This document shows positions 26,419 through 35,138 of a DNA stretch of 64,000 bases, piece after piece. Each line of letters starts with the position of its first letter. The stretch's first letter is position 1. Below the pieces are notes generated by a model that worked only from the letters and a program-made list of their open reading frames with translations, was not told the DNA's origin and searched no databases. Position numbers and translations under genes: made by a program. The stretch comes from Hydrogenophilales bacterium CG_4_10_14_3_um_filter_63_21. GTDB lineage: Bacteria; Pseudomonadota; Gammaproteobacteria; Burkholderiales; Thiobacillaceae. The stretch covers positions 1-64,000 of the forward strand of contig PFJX01000137.1 in NCBI GenBank assembly GCA_002784045.1, in the 5' to 3' direction.

Positions 26419-27282
26419 ATGTCCGCCTCAGTTTCCACCTCGTTTTCCACCCCCCCCCCGCCGATCGTGCTGGTTTTCGCCGGCACCGACCCGACCGGCG
26501 GTGCCGGTCTTCAGGCCGATATTCTCACTCTCGCCAGCCTGGGTTGCCATCCGCTCTCCGTGGTCACCGCCGTCACCGTGCAGGATACCGTTGGGGTGGA
26601 TGACTTTTTTCCGATGGAGGCCGAGTGGATCGCCGATCAGGCGCGCAGCGTGCTGGAAGATATGCCGGTGGCGGCGATCAAGATTGGCATGATCGGCAGT
26701 GTGGAGGCCGTCGCCGCCATCGCCGAGGTGGTGTCCGACTACCCCGACATCCCGCTGGTGCTCGACCCGGTGCTGACTTCCGGGCGCGGCGATCCGCTGG
26801 CCAACGAGGCGTTGATGAGTGCCCTGATCGACCTGTTGCTGCCGCAGACCACCGTGCTCACGCCCAACAGCATCGAGGCGCGCCGCCTGGCGGAGGAAGA
26901 GGAGGAAGACACGGAGGCCGATTCCGAGGCCACGCTCGAACTGGCCGACTGCGCGCGCCGCCTGATCGACCTGGGCTGTGAATTCGTGCTGATCACCGGT
27001 GCCCACGAGCAGGGCGCGCAAGTGGTGAACACCCTCTATAACACGCGCGGCGTAGTGCATCGCCAGAACTGGGAGCGCCTGCCTGGCTCCTATCATGGTT
27101 CCGGTTGCACTTTGGCGGCGGCGCTGGCCGGCTTTCTCGCGCTCGGCCAGGATGTCGCCGAGGCGGCGAAAGAGGCGCAGGCCTACACCTGGCAGACCCT
27201 GAAACACGCCTATCGGCCGGGCATGGGCCAGTTCATTCCGGATCGCATGTACTGGGTGCATGGTGACGATGAAGAGGCGTGA
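26419..27282 (+). CDS. thiD: Hydroxymethylpyrimidine/phosphomethylpyrimidine kinase ThiD
   Basis: ThiD phosphorylates hydroxymethylpyrimidine twice to make the pyrimidine half of thiamine. The 287-residue protein shows VLVFAGTDPTGGAGLQADI near residue 17, VTVQDTVGV, IKIGMIGS, LVLDPVLTSGRGD, TVLTPNSIEARRLA, and the anion-hole/ATP site LPGSYHGSGCTLAAALAGFLA. An acidic run (AEEEEEDTEADSE) after the TPNSIEA block is a local insertion. ThiE and hemL follow on the same strand. No TPP riboswitch is visible in the short upstream region. Confidence 0.95.
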   Translation: MSASVSTSFSTPPPPIVLVFAGTDPTGGAGLQADILTLASLGCHPLSVVTAVTVQDTVGVDDFFPMEAEWIADQARSVLEDMPVAAIKIGMIGSVEAVAAIAEVVSDYPDIPLVLDPVLTSGRGDPLANEALMSALIDLLLPQTTVLTPNSIEARRLAEEEEEDTEADSEATLELADCARRLIDLGCEFVLITGAHEQGAQVVNTLYNTRGVVHRQNWERLPGSYHGSGCTLAAALAGFLALGQDVAEAAKEAQAYTWQTLKHAYRPGMGQFIPDRMYWVHGDDEEA

Positions 27283-28000
27283 CGTGCCCCCTCACCCCAG
27301 GTCCCTGATAAAGCCCCTACCCTTCGGTATCTCCCGCCCGCGGGAAAGGGGAGGTTCGAGCACCGCTGGCGCGGAGTTCAGGTTGCAGGGGCTTTATGCC
27401 ATCACTCCCGACTGGGCCGAAACTCGCCGTTTGCTCGCCGCCACGGAAGCCATCCTGGCGGCTGGCTGCCGGATTCTGCAATACCGCAACAAGGCCGCCA
27501 GCGACCGCCACCGACAGGAACAAGCGGTCGCCTTGCGCGGCCTGACACGGCGCTTCAATGCGCTACTCATCATTAACGACGACGTCGAACTCGCCCTGTT
27601 CGCCGAGGCCGACGGCGTCCATCTGGGCGAGGATGACGGTGAACTCGCCGCCGCGCGCGAGCGTCTGGGAAGTGCCGCCATCCTTGGCGCCACCTGCTAC
27701 CAGAGTCTGAACCTGGCGCGGAGCGCGGCGCGGGCTGGCGCCGATTACCTCGCCTTCGGCAGTTTTTTTGCCTCCTTTACCAAGCCGCTGGCGCGGCGCG
27801 CCGATACCGCGTTGCTGGAAACGGTGCGTGCGGAAATCGACCTGCCGCTCTGTGCCATCGGCGGCATCACCCTGGATAATGCGGCCCTGTTGTTGGCGGC
27901 GGGCGCGGAAGTGCTGGCGGTGATTACCGCGCTCTACGACGCCGCCGACCCCGCAGCGGCAACCAGACAATTCATTCAGCTTTTTGAGGAAAAATCATGA
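27260..28000 (+). CDS. thiE: Thiamine-phosphate synthase ThiE
   Basis: ThiE couples the pyrimidine diphosphate and thiazole phosphate to give thiamine phosphate. Family sequence begins at [10 protein letters not shown] and includes [49 protein letters not shown] and [27 protein letters not shown]. The first 41 codons of this longest frame are not family-like and overlap an inserted repeat (27286-27353). The true start may be TTG at 27383, which has GGAG six bases upstream and gives a normal length of about 205 residues. The frame overlaps thiD by 23 bases at its far end and hemL by 4 bases (ATGA). Confidence 0.88.
   Translation: MVTMKRRDVPPHPRSLIKPLPFGISRPRERGGSSTAGAEFRLQGLYAITPDWAETRRLLAATEAILAAGCRILQYRNKAASDRHRQEQAVALRGLTRRFNALLIINDDVELALFAEADGVHLGEDDGELAAARERLGSAAILGATCYQSLNLARSAARAGADYLAFGSFFASFTKPLARRADTALLETVRAEIDLPLCAIGGITLDNAALLLAAGAEVLAVITALYDAADPAAATRQFIQLFEEKS
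27286..27353. repeat. Intergenic repeat between thiD and thiE
   Basis: The stretch begins GCCCCCTCACCCC and ends CGGGAAAGGGGAG, an inverted arrangement like the CCCCTCACCCC...CTCTCCC...GGGAGAGGGG extragenic repeats known from many proteobacteria. It lies between the end of thiD and the first family-like residue of ThiE, and has pushed a non-conserved extension into the thiE frame. Confidence 0.5.
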
Positions 28001-29283
28001 ATTCCCGTAATGACCAGTTGTTCGAACAATCCCAGAAAGTCATTCCCGGCGGTGTCAATTCGCCGGTGCGCGCCTTCCGTTCCGTGGGCGGTACGCCGCG
28101 CTTTTTCACCAAGGGCGTCGGTAGCCGGGTCTGGGATGCCGACGGCAAGTCTTACCTGGACTACGTCGGCTCCTGGGGCCCGCTGATCCTCGGCCACGCC
28201 GATGCGGATGTGGTGCGCGCGGTGCAGGAGACGGCTGCGCTGGGCCTCTCCTTCGGTGCGCCCACCGAACTGGAATTGGTGATGGCGGAAAAACTGGTCA
28301 GCATGTTGCCCAGCCTGGAGAAATTGCGCCTGGTCAGTTCCGGTACCGAAGCTACCATGAGCGCGATCCGCCTGGCGCGCGGCTATACCGGCCGCTCCAC
28401 CCTGATCAAGTTCGAGGGCTGTTACCACGGCCACGCCGACAGCCTGCTGGTGAAAGCCGGCTCGGGCTTGCTCACCTTCGGCCAGCCCAGTTCCGCCGGC
28501 GTGCCGGCCGACTGCTCAGGCCACACCCTGGTGCTGGATTACAACGACCTCTCCCAGGTCAACCGGGTGTTCGCGGAAAAGGGCGATGAGATCGCCTGCA
28601 TCATCGTCGAGGCGGTGGCCGGCAACATGAACCTGGTCAAGCCGAAGGCGGGTTTCCTCGAAGCCCTGCGCGAAAACTGCACGAAACATGGCGCCGTGCT
28701 GATTTTCGATGAGGTGATGACCGGCTTCCGCGCGGGCAGAGGTTGCGTGCAGGGGCTCTATGGCATTACCCCCGACCTCACCACCCTGGGCAAGGTGATC
28801 GGCGGCGGCCTGCCGGTGGGCGCTTTCGGCGGCCGCGCCGAGATCATGGACCAGCTCGCGCCGCTCGGCCCCGTGTATCAGGCCGGCACCTTGTCCGGCA
28901 ATCCGGTGGCGGTCGCCGCCGGCCTGAAAACCCTGGACAAGATTTCCGTGCCCGGTTTCTTCGAGGCGCTGACGGCCAAGACGAAGCGGTTGGTGGACGG
29001 CTTCACCCGCGCCGCGACTGACGCCGGTGTCTATGCCTGCGCCGACTCTGTGGGCGGCATGTTCGGCCTCTACTTCCGCGCCACGCCACCCACGACCTAT
29101 GCGGAAGTCATGGCCAGCGACAAGGACAGCTTCAACCGCTTCTTCCACCTGATGCTGCTGGAAGGCATCTACCTCGCGCCCTCCGCCTTCGAAGCCGGCT
29201 TCGTCTCGGCCGCGCATACGGACGCCGACATCGACGAGACGCTCGCCGCCGCCGCCCGTTGCTTCGAGAAATTGGCAGGTTGA
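27997..29283 (+). CDS. hemL: Glutamate-1-semialdehyde 2,1-aminomutase HemL
   Basis: HemL converts glutamate-1-semialdehyde to 5-aminolevulinate at the start of tetrapyrrole synthesis. The 428-residue protein has [17 protein letters not shown] at the N-terminus, [44 protein letters not shown] with the cofactor-binding Asp, and the PLP lysine in [18 protein letters not shown] near residue 265. Length and start are standard. It overlaps thiE by four bases and is followed directly by a palindromic repeat and the dsrS gene. Confidence 0.97.
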   Translation: MNSRNDQLFEQSQKVIPGGVNSPVRAFRSVGGTPRFFTKGVGSRVWDADGKSYLDYVGSWGPLILGHADADVVRAVQETAALGLSFGAPTELELVMAEKLVSMLPSLEKLRLVSSGTEATMSAIRLARGYTGRSTLIKFEGCYHGHADSLLVKAGSGLLTFGQPSSAGVPADCSGHTLVLDYNDLSQVNRVFAEKGDEIACIIVEAVAGNMNLVKPKAGFLEALRENCTKHGAVLIFDEVMTGFRAGRGCVQGLYGITPDLTTLGKVIGGGLPVGAFGGRAEIMDQLAPLGPVYQAGTLSGNPVAVAAGLKTLDKISVPGFFEALTAKTKRLVDGFTRAATDAGVYACADSVGGMFGLYFRATPPTTYAEVMASDKDSFNRFFHLMLLEGIYLAPSAFEAGFVSAAHTDADIDETLAAAARCFEKLAG

Positions 29284-29312
29284 TGTAGCGCCGGCGAGGC
29301 GCTGGCGCTACA
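29284..29312. repeat. REP-like palindromic repeat after hemL
   Basis: TGTAGCGCCGGC-GAGGC-GCTGGCGCTACA forms a near-perfect hairpin that starts at the base after the hemL stop codon and ends just before the dsrS start. It occupies the whole gap that would hold the dsrS ribosome binding site. Confidence 0.8.
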
Positions 29313-29315
29313 ACC

Positions 29316-30386
29316 ATGAACGACGACCTTTCCCCCGAAGATAGCTTTCGCCTGCAAGTCCTCCTCGCCCAGAATTTGAAGGCGGTGCGGATCGAGGAAG
29401 CCGAGGCCAGCCCGACGCTGCATGCCCTCACCGACCAGGGCGAAGCCAGCATTCCCTTGAGCCCCAACTGCCGCCTGGACAAATACTTGCGGCATGTCCG
29501 CGAATTGCTCTCCGGCCACGCGCTCGGTTCGCCGGGCGGCTACCCGGTATTTCTCTCACGCTGGACCCGGCATGGACAGATGGAAGGACTCAACCTCGGG
29601 CGCCTGTTGCTCACCGGCGAACCCGAGGCGGTGGTCGCGGTGGTGCATTCTCCCGCCCTCGGCGATGAGCTCGCGCGCTACGCCTGGTGGGCCATGCCGT
29701 CCATCGAGAATGCGCGGCTGATGCTCTCCCGGGAAAAGGTGGCGCAAGGCACGATGGGGCCGGTGCTGGTCGATTTTCTGGTTGAACACCTGCCGTTCCT
29801 GCAGGACGCGCATCGGGACATCATGGATACCGTTCTCGTCCTGCTCTATAGCGGCTCGCTATCCCAGGACAATCGCGAGGCCATCTGGCGCCGTGGCAAG
29901 CACGTCAACACGCATTACGTGGCGTTTCTCGAAGTGGCGGGTTGGGACGTCCCTCAAGCACTACCCCTGCCCTTACCGGCGCGCGCCGATGCCGATACGA
30001 TCAAAGCCGATCTGGCTCCCCTACTCGCAGCAGGCGATTCCGCCGCGACTACGTTGGCGCGCGCGCTGGAAGCCCAGGGCCAGACCTTCCTCGCCGCCGC
30101 CGCGGAAATTTTGGAGCGGCCGGAAACCCAGGAAGTGGTCAACCGCGCCCTCAATGCCATCGGCCGCTATTTCGGTTCGGGTGGAACGGGGAGCGAGTCG
30201 CGCATGAACGTCTGCCAGAAGCTGGAACCCCAATTGGAAGCCGCCGCCAACCTGGCGCGCCTGAGCGATGCGGTGGTCGCTCCCATCTTCGCCCGCAGCA
30301 CCGCCATTGGCTCCCTCATGCGGCGCAAGATCGAGCCGGTGGTGAATAGGGCGCTGGCGGATATAAAGCTGTTGCGTGCTCCGTAG
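29316..30386 (+). CDS. dsrS: Sulfur reduction protein DsrS-like
   Basis: The 356-residue soluble protein (MNDDLSPEDSFRLQVLLAQNLKAVRIEE) has the conserved blocks I associate with DsrS: NCRLDKYLRHVRELLSGHALGSPGGYPV, SRWTRHGQM, GEPEAVVAVVHSPALGDELARYAWWAMP, ENARLMLSR and GPVLVDFLVEHLPF. DsrS is encoded with the reverse dissimilatory sulfite reductase genes of sulfur-oxidising bacteria such as Allochromatium, where its exact role is unresolved. Here it stands apart from any other dsr gene in the window, behind hemL. The stop codon TAG falls within the following palindromic repeat. Recognition is from memory of family features, so the symbol is moderately sure. Confidence 0.7.
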   Translation: MNDDLSPEDSFRLQVLLAQNLKAVRIEEAEASPTLHALTDQGEASIPLSPNCRLDKYLRHVRELLSGHALGSPGGYPVFLSRWTRHGQMEGLNLGRLLLTGEPEAVVAVVHSPALGDELARYAWWAMPSIENARLMLSREKVAQGTMGPVLVDFLVEHLPFLQDAHRDIMDTVLVLLYSGSLSQDNREAIWRRGKHVNTHYVAFLEVAGWDVPQALPLPLPARADADTIKADLAPLLAAGDSAATTLARALEAQGQTFLAAAAEILERPETQEVVNRALNAIGRYFGSGGTGSESRMNVCQKLEPQLEAAANLARLSDAVVAPIFARSTAIGSLMRRKIEPVVNRALADIKLLRAP

Positions 30387-30411
30387 CGCCGGCAGAGGTG
30401 CCGGCGCTACG
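30382..30411. repeat. REP-like palindromic repeat after dsrS
   Basis: CGTAGCGCCGGC-AGAGGT-GCCGGCGCTACG is a perfect inverted repeat with a 6-base loop. The TAG inside its left arm is the dsrS stop codon. Confidence 0.85.
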
Positions 30412-30417
30412 TAAGCG

Positions 30418-30489
30418 CTACAAGGCTTTCGCCTTGTCCCGCTCGATCAACGCATAGGCGCTGTGGTTGTGGATGGACTCGAAGTAAAC
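30418..30489 (-). pseudogene. Remnant of the 3' end of a second folE2 copy
   Basis: The minus strand reads [21 protein letters not shown] and a stop, almost the same as the last residues of the intact FolE2 ([22 protein letters not shown]). DNA similarity covers about 60 bases, then stops abruptly at about 30487. It lies 70 bases downstream of the intact gene. This is a leftover from a duplicated or incoming folE2 gene. Confidence 0.8.
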
Positions 30490-30559
30490 CGCCGCGGGGC
30501 GGAGCCGGCACCCCGCGCAGCTGGGAAGCGACCCCGGAGGCGGGAAAGAGAACTTAGAG

Positions 30560-31399
30560 TCAGGCGTTGACGGCCTTGTCCCGCTCAATCAGGGCATACG
30601 CCGAGTGGTTGTGGATGGATTCGAAGTTCTCCGCTTCCACCACATAGGCGTCGATGCGCTCGTCCAGGTTTAATGCGGCGGCGACATCGCGGACCAGGTC
30701 TTCCACGAATTTCGGGTTCTCGTAAGCTTTTTCTGTCACGTACTTCTCGTCCGGGCGCTTCAACAGGCCGTAGACCTGGCTGGAAGCGTTTTCCTCGGCG
30801 ACGGCGATCATCTCCTCGATCCACACGAAGCTGTTGGTGCGCACCGTGATGGTGACGTGGGAACGCTGGTTGTGGGCGCCGTACTGGGAAATCTTCTTGG
30901 AGCAGGGGCACAGGCTGGTGCAGGGCACCAGTACCTTCATGGTTTGCAGATACACGCCATCCTTGATCTCGCCGATGAAGGTCACGTCGTAATCCATCAG
31001 GCTTTCCACCCCGGACACCGGCGCCTTCTTGTTGACGAAGTAGGGGAAGTTCATCTCGACGTGGCCGGATTCCGCCTCCAGCTTCGCCACCATTTGCCGC
31101 AGCATGTGCTCAAACGATTCCACTGAAATCTCGCGTTCGTTGCTGTTGAGGATTTCGATGAAGCGGGACATGTGCGTCCCTTTGAAGTGGTGCGGCAAAT
31201 ACACATACATGCCGAAAGTGGCGATGGTGTGCTGGGCACCGCCGGTCTTGTCGAGCACCTTGATCGGGTGGCGGATGGCCTTGATGCCGACCTTGTCGAT
31301 GGCGATCTTGCGCGAGTCCGGATAGCTCTGGACGTCGGCGATGGATTGCGTGGTGGGGCAGGGGGCGGCGGTCTCACAGACCGAATCGCAGGTGCTCAT
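30560..31399 (-). CDS. folE2: GTP cyclohydrolase FolE2 (type IB)
   Basis: FolE2 makes 7,8-dihydroneopterin triphosphate, the first step to folate and to queuosine. The type IB enzyme can use metals other than zinc. The 279-residue protein contains [36 protein letters not shown], the metal-site region [24 protein letters not shown] near residues 160-183 and [20 protein letters not shown]-like sequence near 220. Length matches the family. Given queA and tgt in the same window, a supply role for queuosine as well as folate is reasonable. A partial second copy of its 3' end follows. Confidence 0.95.
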   Translation of the reverse strand: MSTCDSVCETAAPCPTTQSIADVQSYPDSRKIAIDKVGIKAIRHPIKVLDKTGGAQHTIATFGMYVYLPHHFKGTHMSRFIEILNSNEREISVESFEHMLRQMVAKLEAESGHVEMNFPYFVNKKAPVSGVESLMDYDVTFIGEIKDGVYLQTMKVLVPCTSLCPCSKKISQYGAHNQRSHVTITVRTNSFVWIEEMIAVAEENASSQVYGLLKRPDEKYVTEKAYENPKFVEDLVRDVAAALNLDERIDAYVVEAENFESIHNHSAYALIERDKAVNA

Positions 31400-31492
31400 G
31401 GCAGGTTTCCTGTATGCGGGGTGTGCGAAGTATAAGGGATGGATAATGGTTGAGTAAATAACTCAACAAATAGCCTTTCCTATTTGGATCGT

Positions 31493-32150
31493 TCAGGGAA
31501 GGCGAATGCTGGCGGTTTGGCCGGCGTAGGTGCCGGCGGAGCGGGGAATGGCGACATCGAGGAGGACGCGGCCGGCCGCGAGGGCGGTAACGGCGCGCAC
31601 GCGCCCGCGCACGGTCTGACCGGCGATTTGTACGCTGGCGTCCGCGCCGAGGCGCACGCCGGCCGTCTGGGCGGGGTCCAGCGTGGCGCGGGCCAGCCAT
31701 TCGTCGGCGCGGGCGAGACTGATGACGGCGGCGGGCTGGCAGGGGGGGGTGATGACCAGGCCGGGTTCGCCGTAACGGGCCAGGATCACGGCGTCGAAGG
31801 GCGCGAGCGTGGCGCAGCTTGGCGGCGTCGAGTTCGGTGGTGGAGGAGACGGTGCGCGCATACAGCTCCTTGACCCGATCGAGGTCGCGGGTGGCGTCGG
31901 CTTCTTCCTGGATGAGGCGGTCGAGATCGGCGCGCGTTTCCGCCACACCGGCCTTGAACAAGGTGGGGTTGAGGGTGGCAAGAAGGGTGTCCTTCTTTAC
32001 CGTTTGCCCCGCCTGGACGTTAACTTGTTCGATCACACCAGCCACCGGCAGGGTGAGGCTGACGCGGCCGGACCAGTCGAGCGTGGCGGGAAGGTCCAGG
32101 GCCAGGGCGTTGCCCGCGACCAGGGCCAGCGACAAGGTGCGAAGCATCAT
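31493..32150 (-). pseudogene. Membrane fusion protein (HlyD/RND adaptor type), with a frameshifting deletion
   Basis: The first frame gives a signal-like start (MMLRTLSLALVAGNALAL), a biotinyl-lipoyl-like part (PVAGVIEQVNVQAGQTVKKDTLLATLNPTLF) and a helical hairpin ending TTELDAAKLRHA. The expected second helix is missing. The next frame resumes as ATLAPFDAVILARYGEPGLVITP and runs to the usual strand-rich end (GADASVQIAGQTVRGRVRAV..). The joint at about 31805-31825 lies within GCCACGCTCGCGC, short homology that would explain a deletion. The product should be non-functional. It overlaps the tolC-like gene upstream by ATGA. Confidence 0.8.
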
Positions 32151-33427
32151 TTCCTTTCCTCCACTTTCACCGTTTCGAGCGGTGTTCCCAGCAGGGCTTC
32201 CAGACGCGCCAGGGCGAGCGCCAGGCGGTATTCGACGGCGCGGCGGCGCAATCGGGCTGACTGGGTTTCGGCCATGCTCGTCCCCAGGTTGGTTCTGAGT
32301 TCCATTTCATACTCGGCACGCGCTTTTTCCAGGGCGAGATCACGGTAAACCGCGTTGGCTTCGCTGCCGCGCCGTTCGGATTCACGCAGAACCTGGATTT
32401 CTTCCCAGGTGTCAGCCAGTGCCTGGCGCAGTTCCTGTTGCAATTTGTCATGCCGAGCCTGGCGTTCCTGGAAGGTAGCCTGTTCGCGCGCCATGCGGGC
32501 ATCGACGCGGCCGCCCTGCCACAGCGGCCAGACGAAATTGAGGCCGGCGCGCAGATCGTCGCGGGTGCTGGCTTCGCGGCTCCAGGCGGCGGCTTCGGCC
32601 TCGAATTCCAGGCTGGGGCGGTTGTCGGCGCGCACCCCCGCGATGCGGCTTTGCGCGGCGGTCAGCCCTTGTTTCTGCGCCAGCAGGCGCGGGTTATGTG
32701 CCAGCATGTGGTCGAGCAGCAGCGCCAATTCCGGCAGCGGGCGTTCGTTGCCGGCGAGCTTGGGGTCGATCAGTTCTTCCTGCGCGGCGCCGGTGCGGTT
32801 AAGGGCGAGGCCGAGTTGCATACGTTGGTCGCGCAATTGGCGCAGGACGCCATTGCGCCGGGTTCGGCTGTCGAGGTAACGCGCCTCCAGTTCGGCCAGT
32901 TCCCATTGCGCCATCTGGCCCATGGCCTGGCGATCGCGGGCGTTGTCCCAACTGACGTAGGCGGTTGCCATGAATTCTGTTTCGGCGGCGTATTGCATGT
33001 CGGCCAGGAGCACGGCGAAGAACTGCGCCATCAGGGTGAGGCGGCGTAGCGCCCGGGTGTCGAGCAATTGCAGGCCGCTCGCGGCGGCATCAAACCGCGC
33101 GGCGGCCCGCCCGGTTTCCTGGCGACCGGCATCGAACAGCGTCTTGCGAGCGTTGAGGCGGGCCTGGTGGTCGGGATGGAAGCGGTCGTTATAGGCCCCG
33201 TTGCGGCCGCCGCGCAGCGCCCCTTCCAGGGTGACATGGAAGTCGTTGAGGCTCTCGGCGAGTCGTTGCTCGGCCAAGGCTGCGGCCTGCTGGGCGCGCG
33301 CGAGGTCGAGGTCGGGGTGCGGCGCCTCGGCTTGTGCCAGCACCGCTTCCAGGGTGAGGGTGGGTGCGGGTTCGATGGCCAGAGCGGTACTGGCGACGGC
33401 CGCCAGAATCAGCAGCCAGCCGGTCAT
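32147..33427 (-). CDS. TolC family outer-membrane efflux protein
   Basis: The 426-residue protein has a signal peptide (MTGWLLILAAVASTALAIE) and two related halves rich in long helices, as in TolC: TLEAVLAQAEAPHPDLDLARAQQAAALAEQRL and, in the second half, NPRLLAQKQGLTAAQSRIAGVRADNRPSLEFEAEA and ELRTNLGTSMAETQSARLRRR. It would form a trimeric channel through the outer membrane for an efflux pump or type I secretion system. Its adaptor gene downstream is broken and no inner-membrane pump is nearby. It overlaps both neighbours by ATGA. Confidence 0.85.
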   Translation of the reverse strand: MTGWLLILAAVASTALAIEPAPTLTLEAVLAQAEAPHPDLDLARAQQAAALAEQRLAESLNDFHVTLEGALRGGRNGAYNDRFHPDHQARLNARKTLFDAGRQETGRAAARFDAAASGLQLLDTRALRRLTLMAQFFAVLLADMQYAAETEFMATAYVSWDNARDRQAMGQMAQWELAELEARYLDSRTRRNGVLRQLRDQRMQLGLALNRTGAAQEELIDPKLAGNERPLPELALLLDHMLAHNPRLLAQKQGLTAAQSRIAGVRADNRPSLEFEAEAAAWSREASTRDDLRAGLNFVWPLWQGGRVDARMAREQATFQERQARHDKLQQELRQALADTWEEIQVLRESERRGSEANAVYRDLALEKARAEYEMELRTNLGTSMAETQSARLRRRAVEYRLALALARLEALLGTPLETVKVEERK

Positions 33428-33960
33428 CGTTTGCTGGCCTGGTGCTTGTAAATATTGAACGGTTGCGTCTTGTAGGCGCCTTCCACCACATAACGCCCAA
33501 GCAGCAGGAACTCCTCGGGCGTCTGTGTGGCGCCAGTGAAGCGGGTAACAAGGCGGCCTTCCAGGTCGAAGAACAGGAAGGTGGGGGTGGCGCGCGCCCG
33601 GTTGGCCAGGGCGAAGGCTTTTTCGGTGGTGGCGTTGCCCTGGAAGTCGGTCATGTCGGTGCCGCCTTTTACGTCCACCGTGTAGATGAGGAAGTGCTTG
33701 CGAAACCAGTCCTGCACTTCGGATTGATTGAGCACGGTGCCCTTCATGCGCGCGCAGAATGGACACTCTTCCATTTCGAACATGATCAGCACGCCGGCCT
33801 TGCCTTCTTGTTTGGCGGTGGCGAGCTCTTCCTTGAAATCGCCCATCTTGGACATGAAAAAATGGCTCATCGGATCGCGCGCTTCGGCCAGGGCCGGCTG
33901 GAGCGGGACGGCGAGCGTGAGCGTGAGCGCAAGGGCGAGCCAGCCCATGGGCGTCTTCAT
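33424..33960 (-). CDS. Periplasmic thioredoxin-like protein (SoxW-like)
   Basis: The 178-residue protein has a signal peptide (MGWLALALTLTLAVPLQPALA) and a thioredoxin fold with the redox pair CPFC in GVLIMFEMEECPFCARMKG near residues 60-78. A cis-proline region (RARATPTFLFFDLEGRLVTRFTG) lies near residue 125. The CPFC-type domain with a preceding EMEE is like SoxW and related proteins of sulfur oxidisers, which keep periplasmic Sox components reduced. It is co-transcribed with a TlpA-like protein and a TolC protein, with four-base overlaps at both ends. Confidence 0.8.
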   Translation of the reverse strand: MKTPMGWLALALTLTLAVPLQPALAEARDPMSHFFMSKMGDFKEELATAKQEGKAGVLIMFEMEECPFCARMKGTVLNQSEVQDWFRKHFLIYTVDVKGGTDMTDFQGNATTEKAFALANRARATPTFLFFDLEGRLVTRFTGATQTPEEFLLLGRYVVEGAYKTQPFNIYKHQASKR

Positions 33961-34418
33961 TTTTTGCCGCGGATGTAGCGTTCGATGGCGTCGCGGGTGA
34001 TGGCGCCGACGTTATAGGCCACCTGTTTGCCCTTTGGGTTGTACAGGTAGGTGGTGGGTAGGCCGGGAACGTTGCCGACCTGGGTGGCGAGTTTGTAGTT
34101 GCCCAGCACCATCGGGTAGGAAATCATCATCTGTTCGGCGAACTCCAACACCTCTTTGGGGTCGCGGTAATCCATCGCCACGCCGATCACCACCAGGTTG
34201 TTTTTCTTGTTTTCATGCAGGGTGACCAGGTCGGGAATTTCCGCCAGACAGGGCGGGCACCAGGTGGCCCAGAAGTTCACCAACACCCACTTGCCCTTGT
34301 ATTTCTCCAGACTCTGGGCCTTGCCCTTGCTATCGGTGAAGGAGAAGGCCTGGGCGGCAAAGGCGCTGGTGAGTAGAAAAATAAAGACACATAGACGCGA
34401 GCTCATGGGCATGTCCAA
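33957..34418 (-). CDS. TlpA-like periplasmic thiol-disulfide reductase
   Basis: The 153-residue protein has a signal peptide (LCVFIFLLTSAFAAQAFS) and a TlpA/ResA-like domain with the redox motif WATWCPPCLAEIPDL near residues 50-64 and the cis-proline segment VPGLPTTYLYNPKGKQ near 119-134. Such proteins reduce apocytochrome or other exported cysteine proteins. The likely start may be the internal ATG (MSSRLCVF) four codons later. It overlaps the SoxW-like gene by ATGA and lies 34 bases after the YqhA-like gene. Confidence 0.87.
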   Translation of the reverse strand: MDMPMSSRLCVFIFLLTSAFAAQAFSFTDSKGKAQSLEKYKGKWVLVNFWATWCPPCLAEIPDLVTLHENKKNNLVVIGVAMDYRDPKEVLEFAEQMMISYPMVLGNYKLATQVGNVPGLPTTYLYNPKGKQVAYNVGAITRDAIERYIRGKK

Positions 34419-34452
34419 AAAAATGAATGAGACCGGGCGGTCTCGCGAGGGT

Positions 34453-35016
34453 TCAGTGGGATTTTAGGTCGTGCCCGGCGGGCTGTCCGCCGTGTCCGTC
34501 GGCGGCATGGGTCAGGTACAGCGCCAAGCCGATCAGCGCCACCGCGCCGGCCAGATAGAGCAGGTCAAGGGCGCTGCCTACTTTTAGCTTTAGCGCCAAC
34601 TCGAAGATGGTGACGATCATGATCATGATGATCACCTTGGCCAGGCGTTGTTTCAGGTCGTCCAGGCTGCGGACTACCAGAATGGCGCTGGATGCCTTGC
34701 TGTGCTGCGCTTCGTCGATGTCGCTGATGAACAACTCATACATGCCGAGGCCGAAAATCAGCATCACCGTAGCCAGCAGGTAGCCATCCACCACTTCCAC
34801 CACGTGAGTGATGGTCTCGTCATGCAAGGCCTTGCGCGCTTCGGCGGCAAGGTCCGGGTCGGAGTAGTGGAGAATGTGGGAAACCAGATAGACCACGTCT
34901 ACCGTGGCCATGTAGAAGATGGCGAAAGCGGCGGCCATGCTCGCCACCACGGCAAAAAGCACCACATAGCGGCTGCGCCAGAGCAAGCCCTCAAAAACCT
35001 TTTCGATCAGATGCAT
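34453..35016 (-). CDS. YqhA family (UPF0114) membrane protein
   Basis: The 187-residue protein has four predicted membrane segments: YVVLFAVVASMAAAFAIFYM near 17-36, TVMLIFGLGMYELFIS near 83-98, KVIIMIMIVTIFELALKL near 126-143, and LLYLAGAVALIGLALYLT near 151-168. The SRYVVLF.VV and LIFGLGMYELFIS blocks match the YqhA/UPF0114 family, whose function is unknown. It is the first gene of the minus-strand operon with two thioredoxins and TolC. A short histidine-rich tail (HAADGHGGQPAGHD) could bind metal, but this is only a guess. Confidence 0.85.
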   Translation of the reverse strand: MHLIEKVFEGLLWRSRYVVLFAVVASMAAAFAIFYMATVDVVYLVSHILHYSDPDLAAEARKALHDETITHVVEVVDGYLLATVMLIFGLGMYELFISDIDEAQHSKASSAILVVRSLDDLKQRLAKVIIMIMIVTIFELALKLKVGSALDLLYLAGAVALIGLALYLTHAADGHGGQPAGHDLKSH

Positions 35017-35138
35017 CGTCGTTCTCGGTGAACTGGGGAAAATTGCCGTTCTGGGCCATTCCCCCCGAAGGTAGAATGCCGCCGTTCGAGGCGCTTGCTG
35101 CTCAGCGCTGAATTCCCTCGTAGGAGTTACGGGAACAA

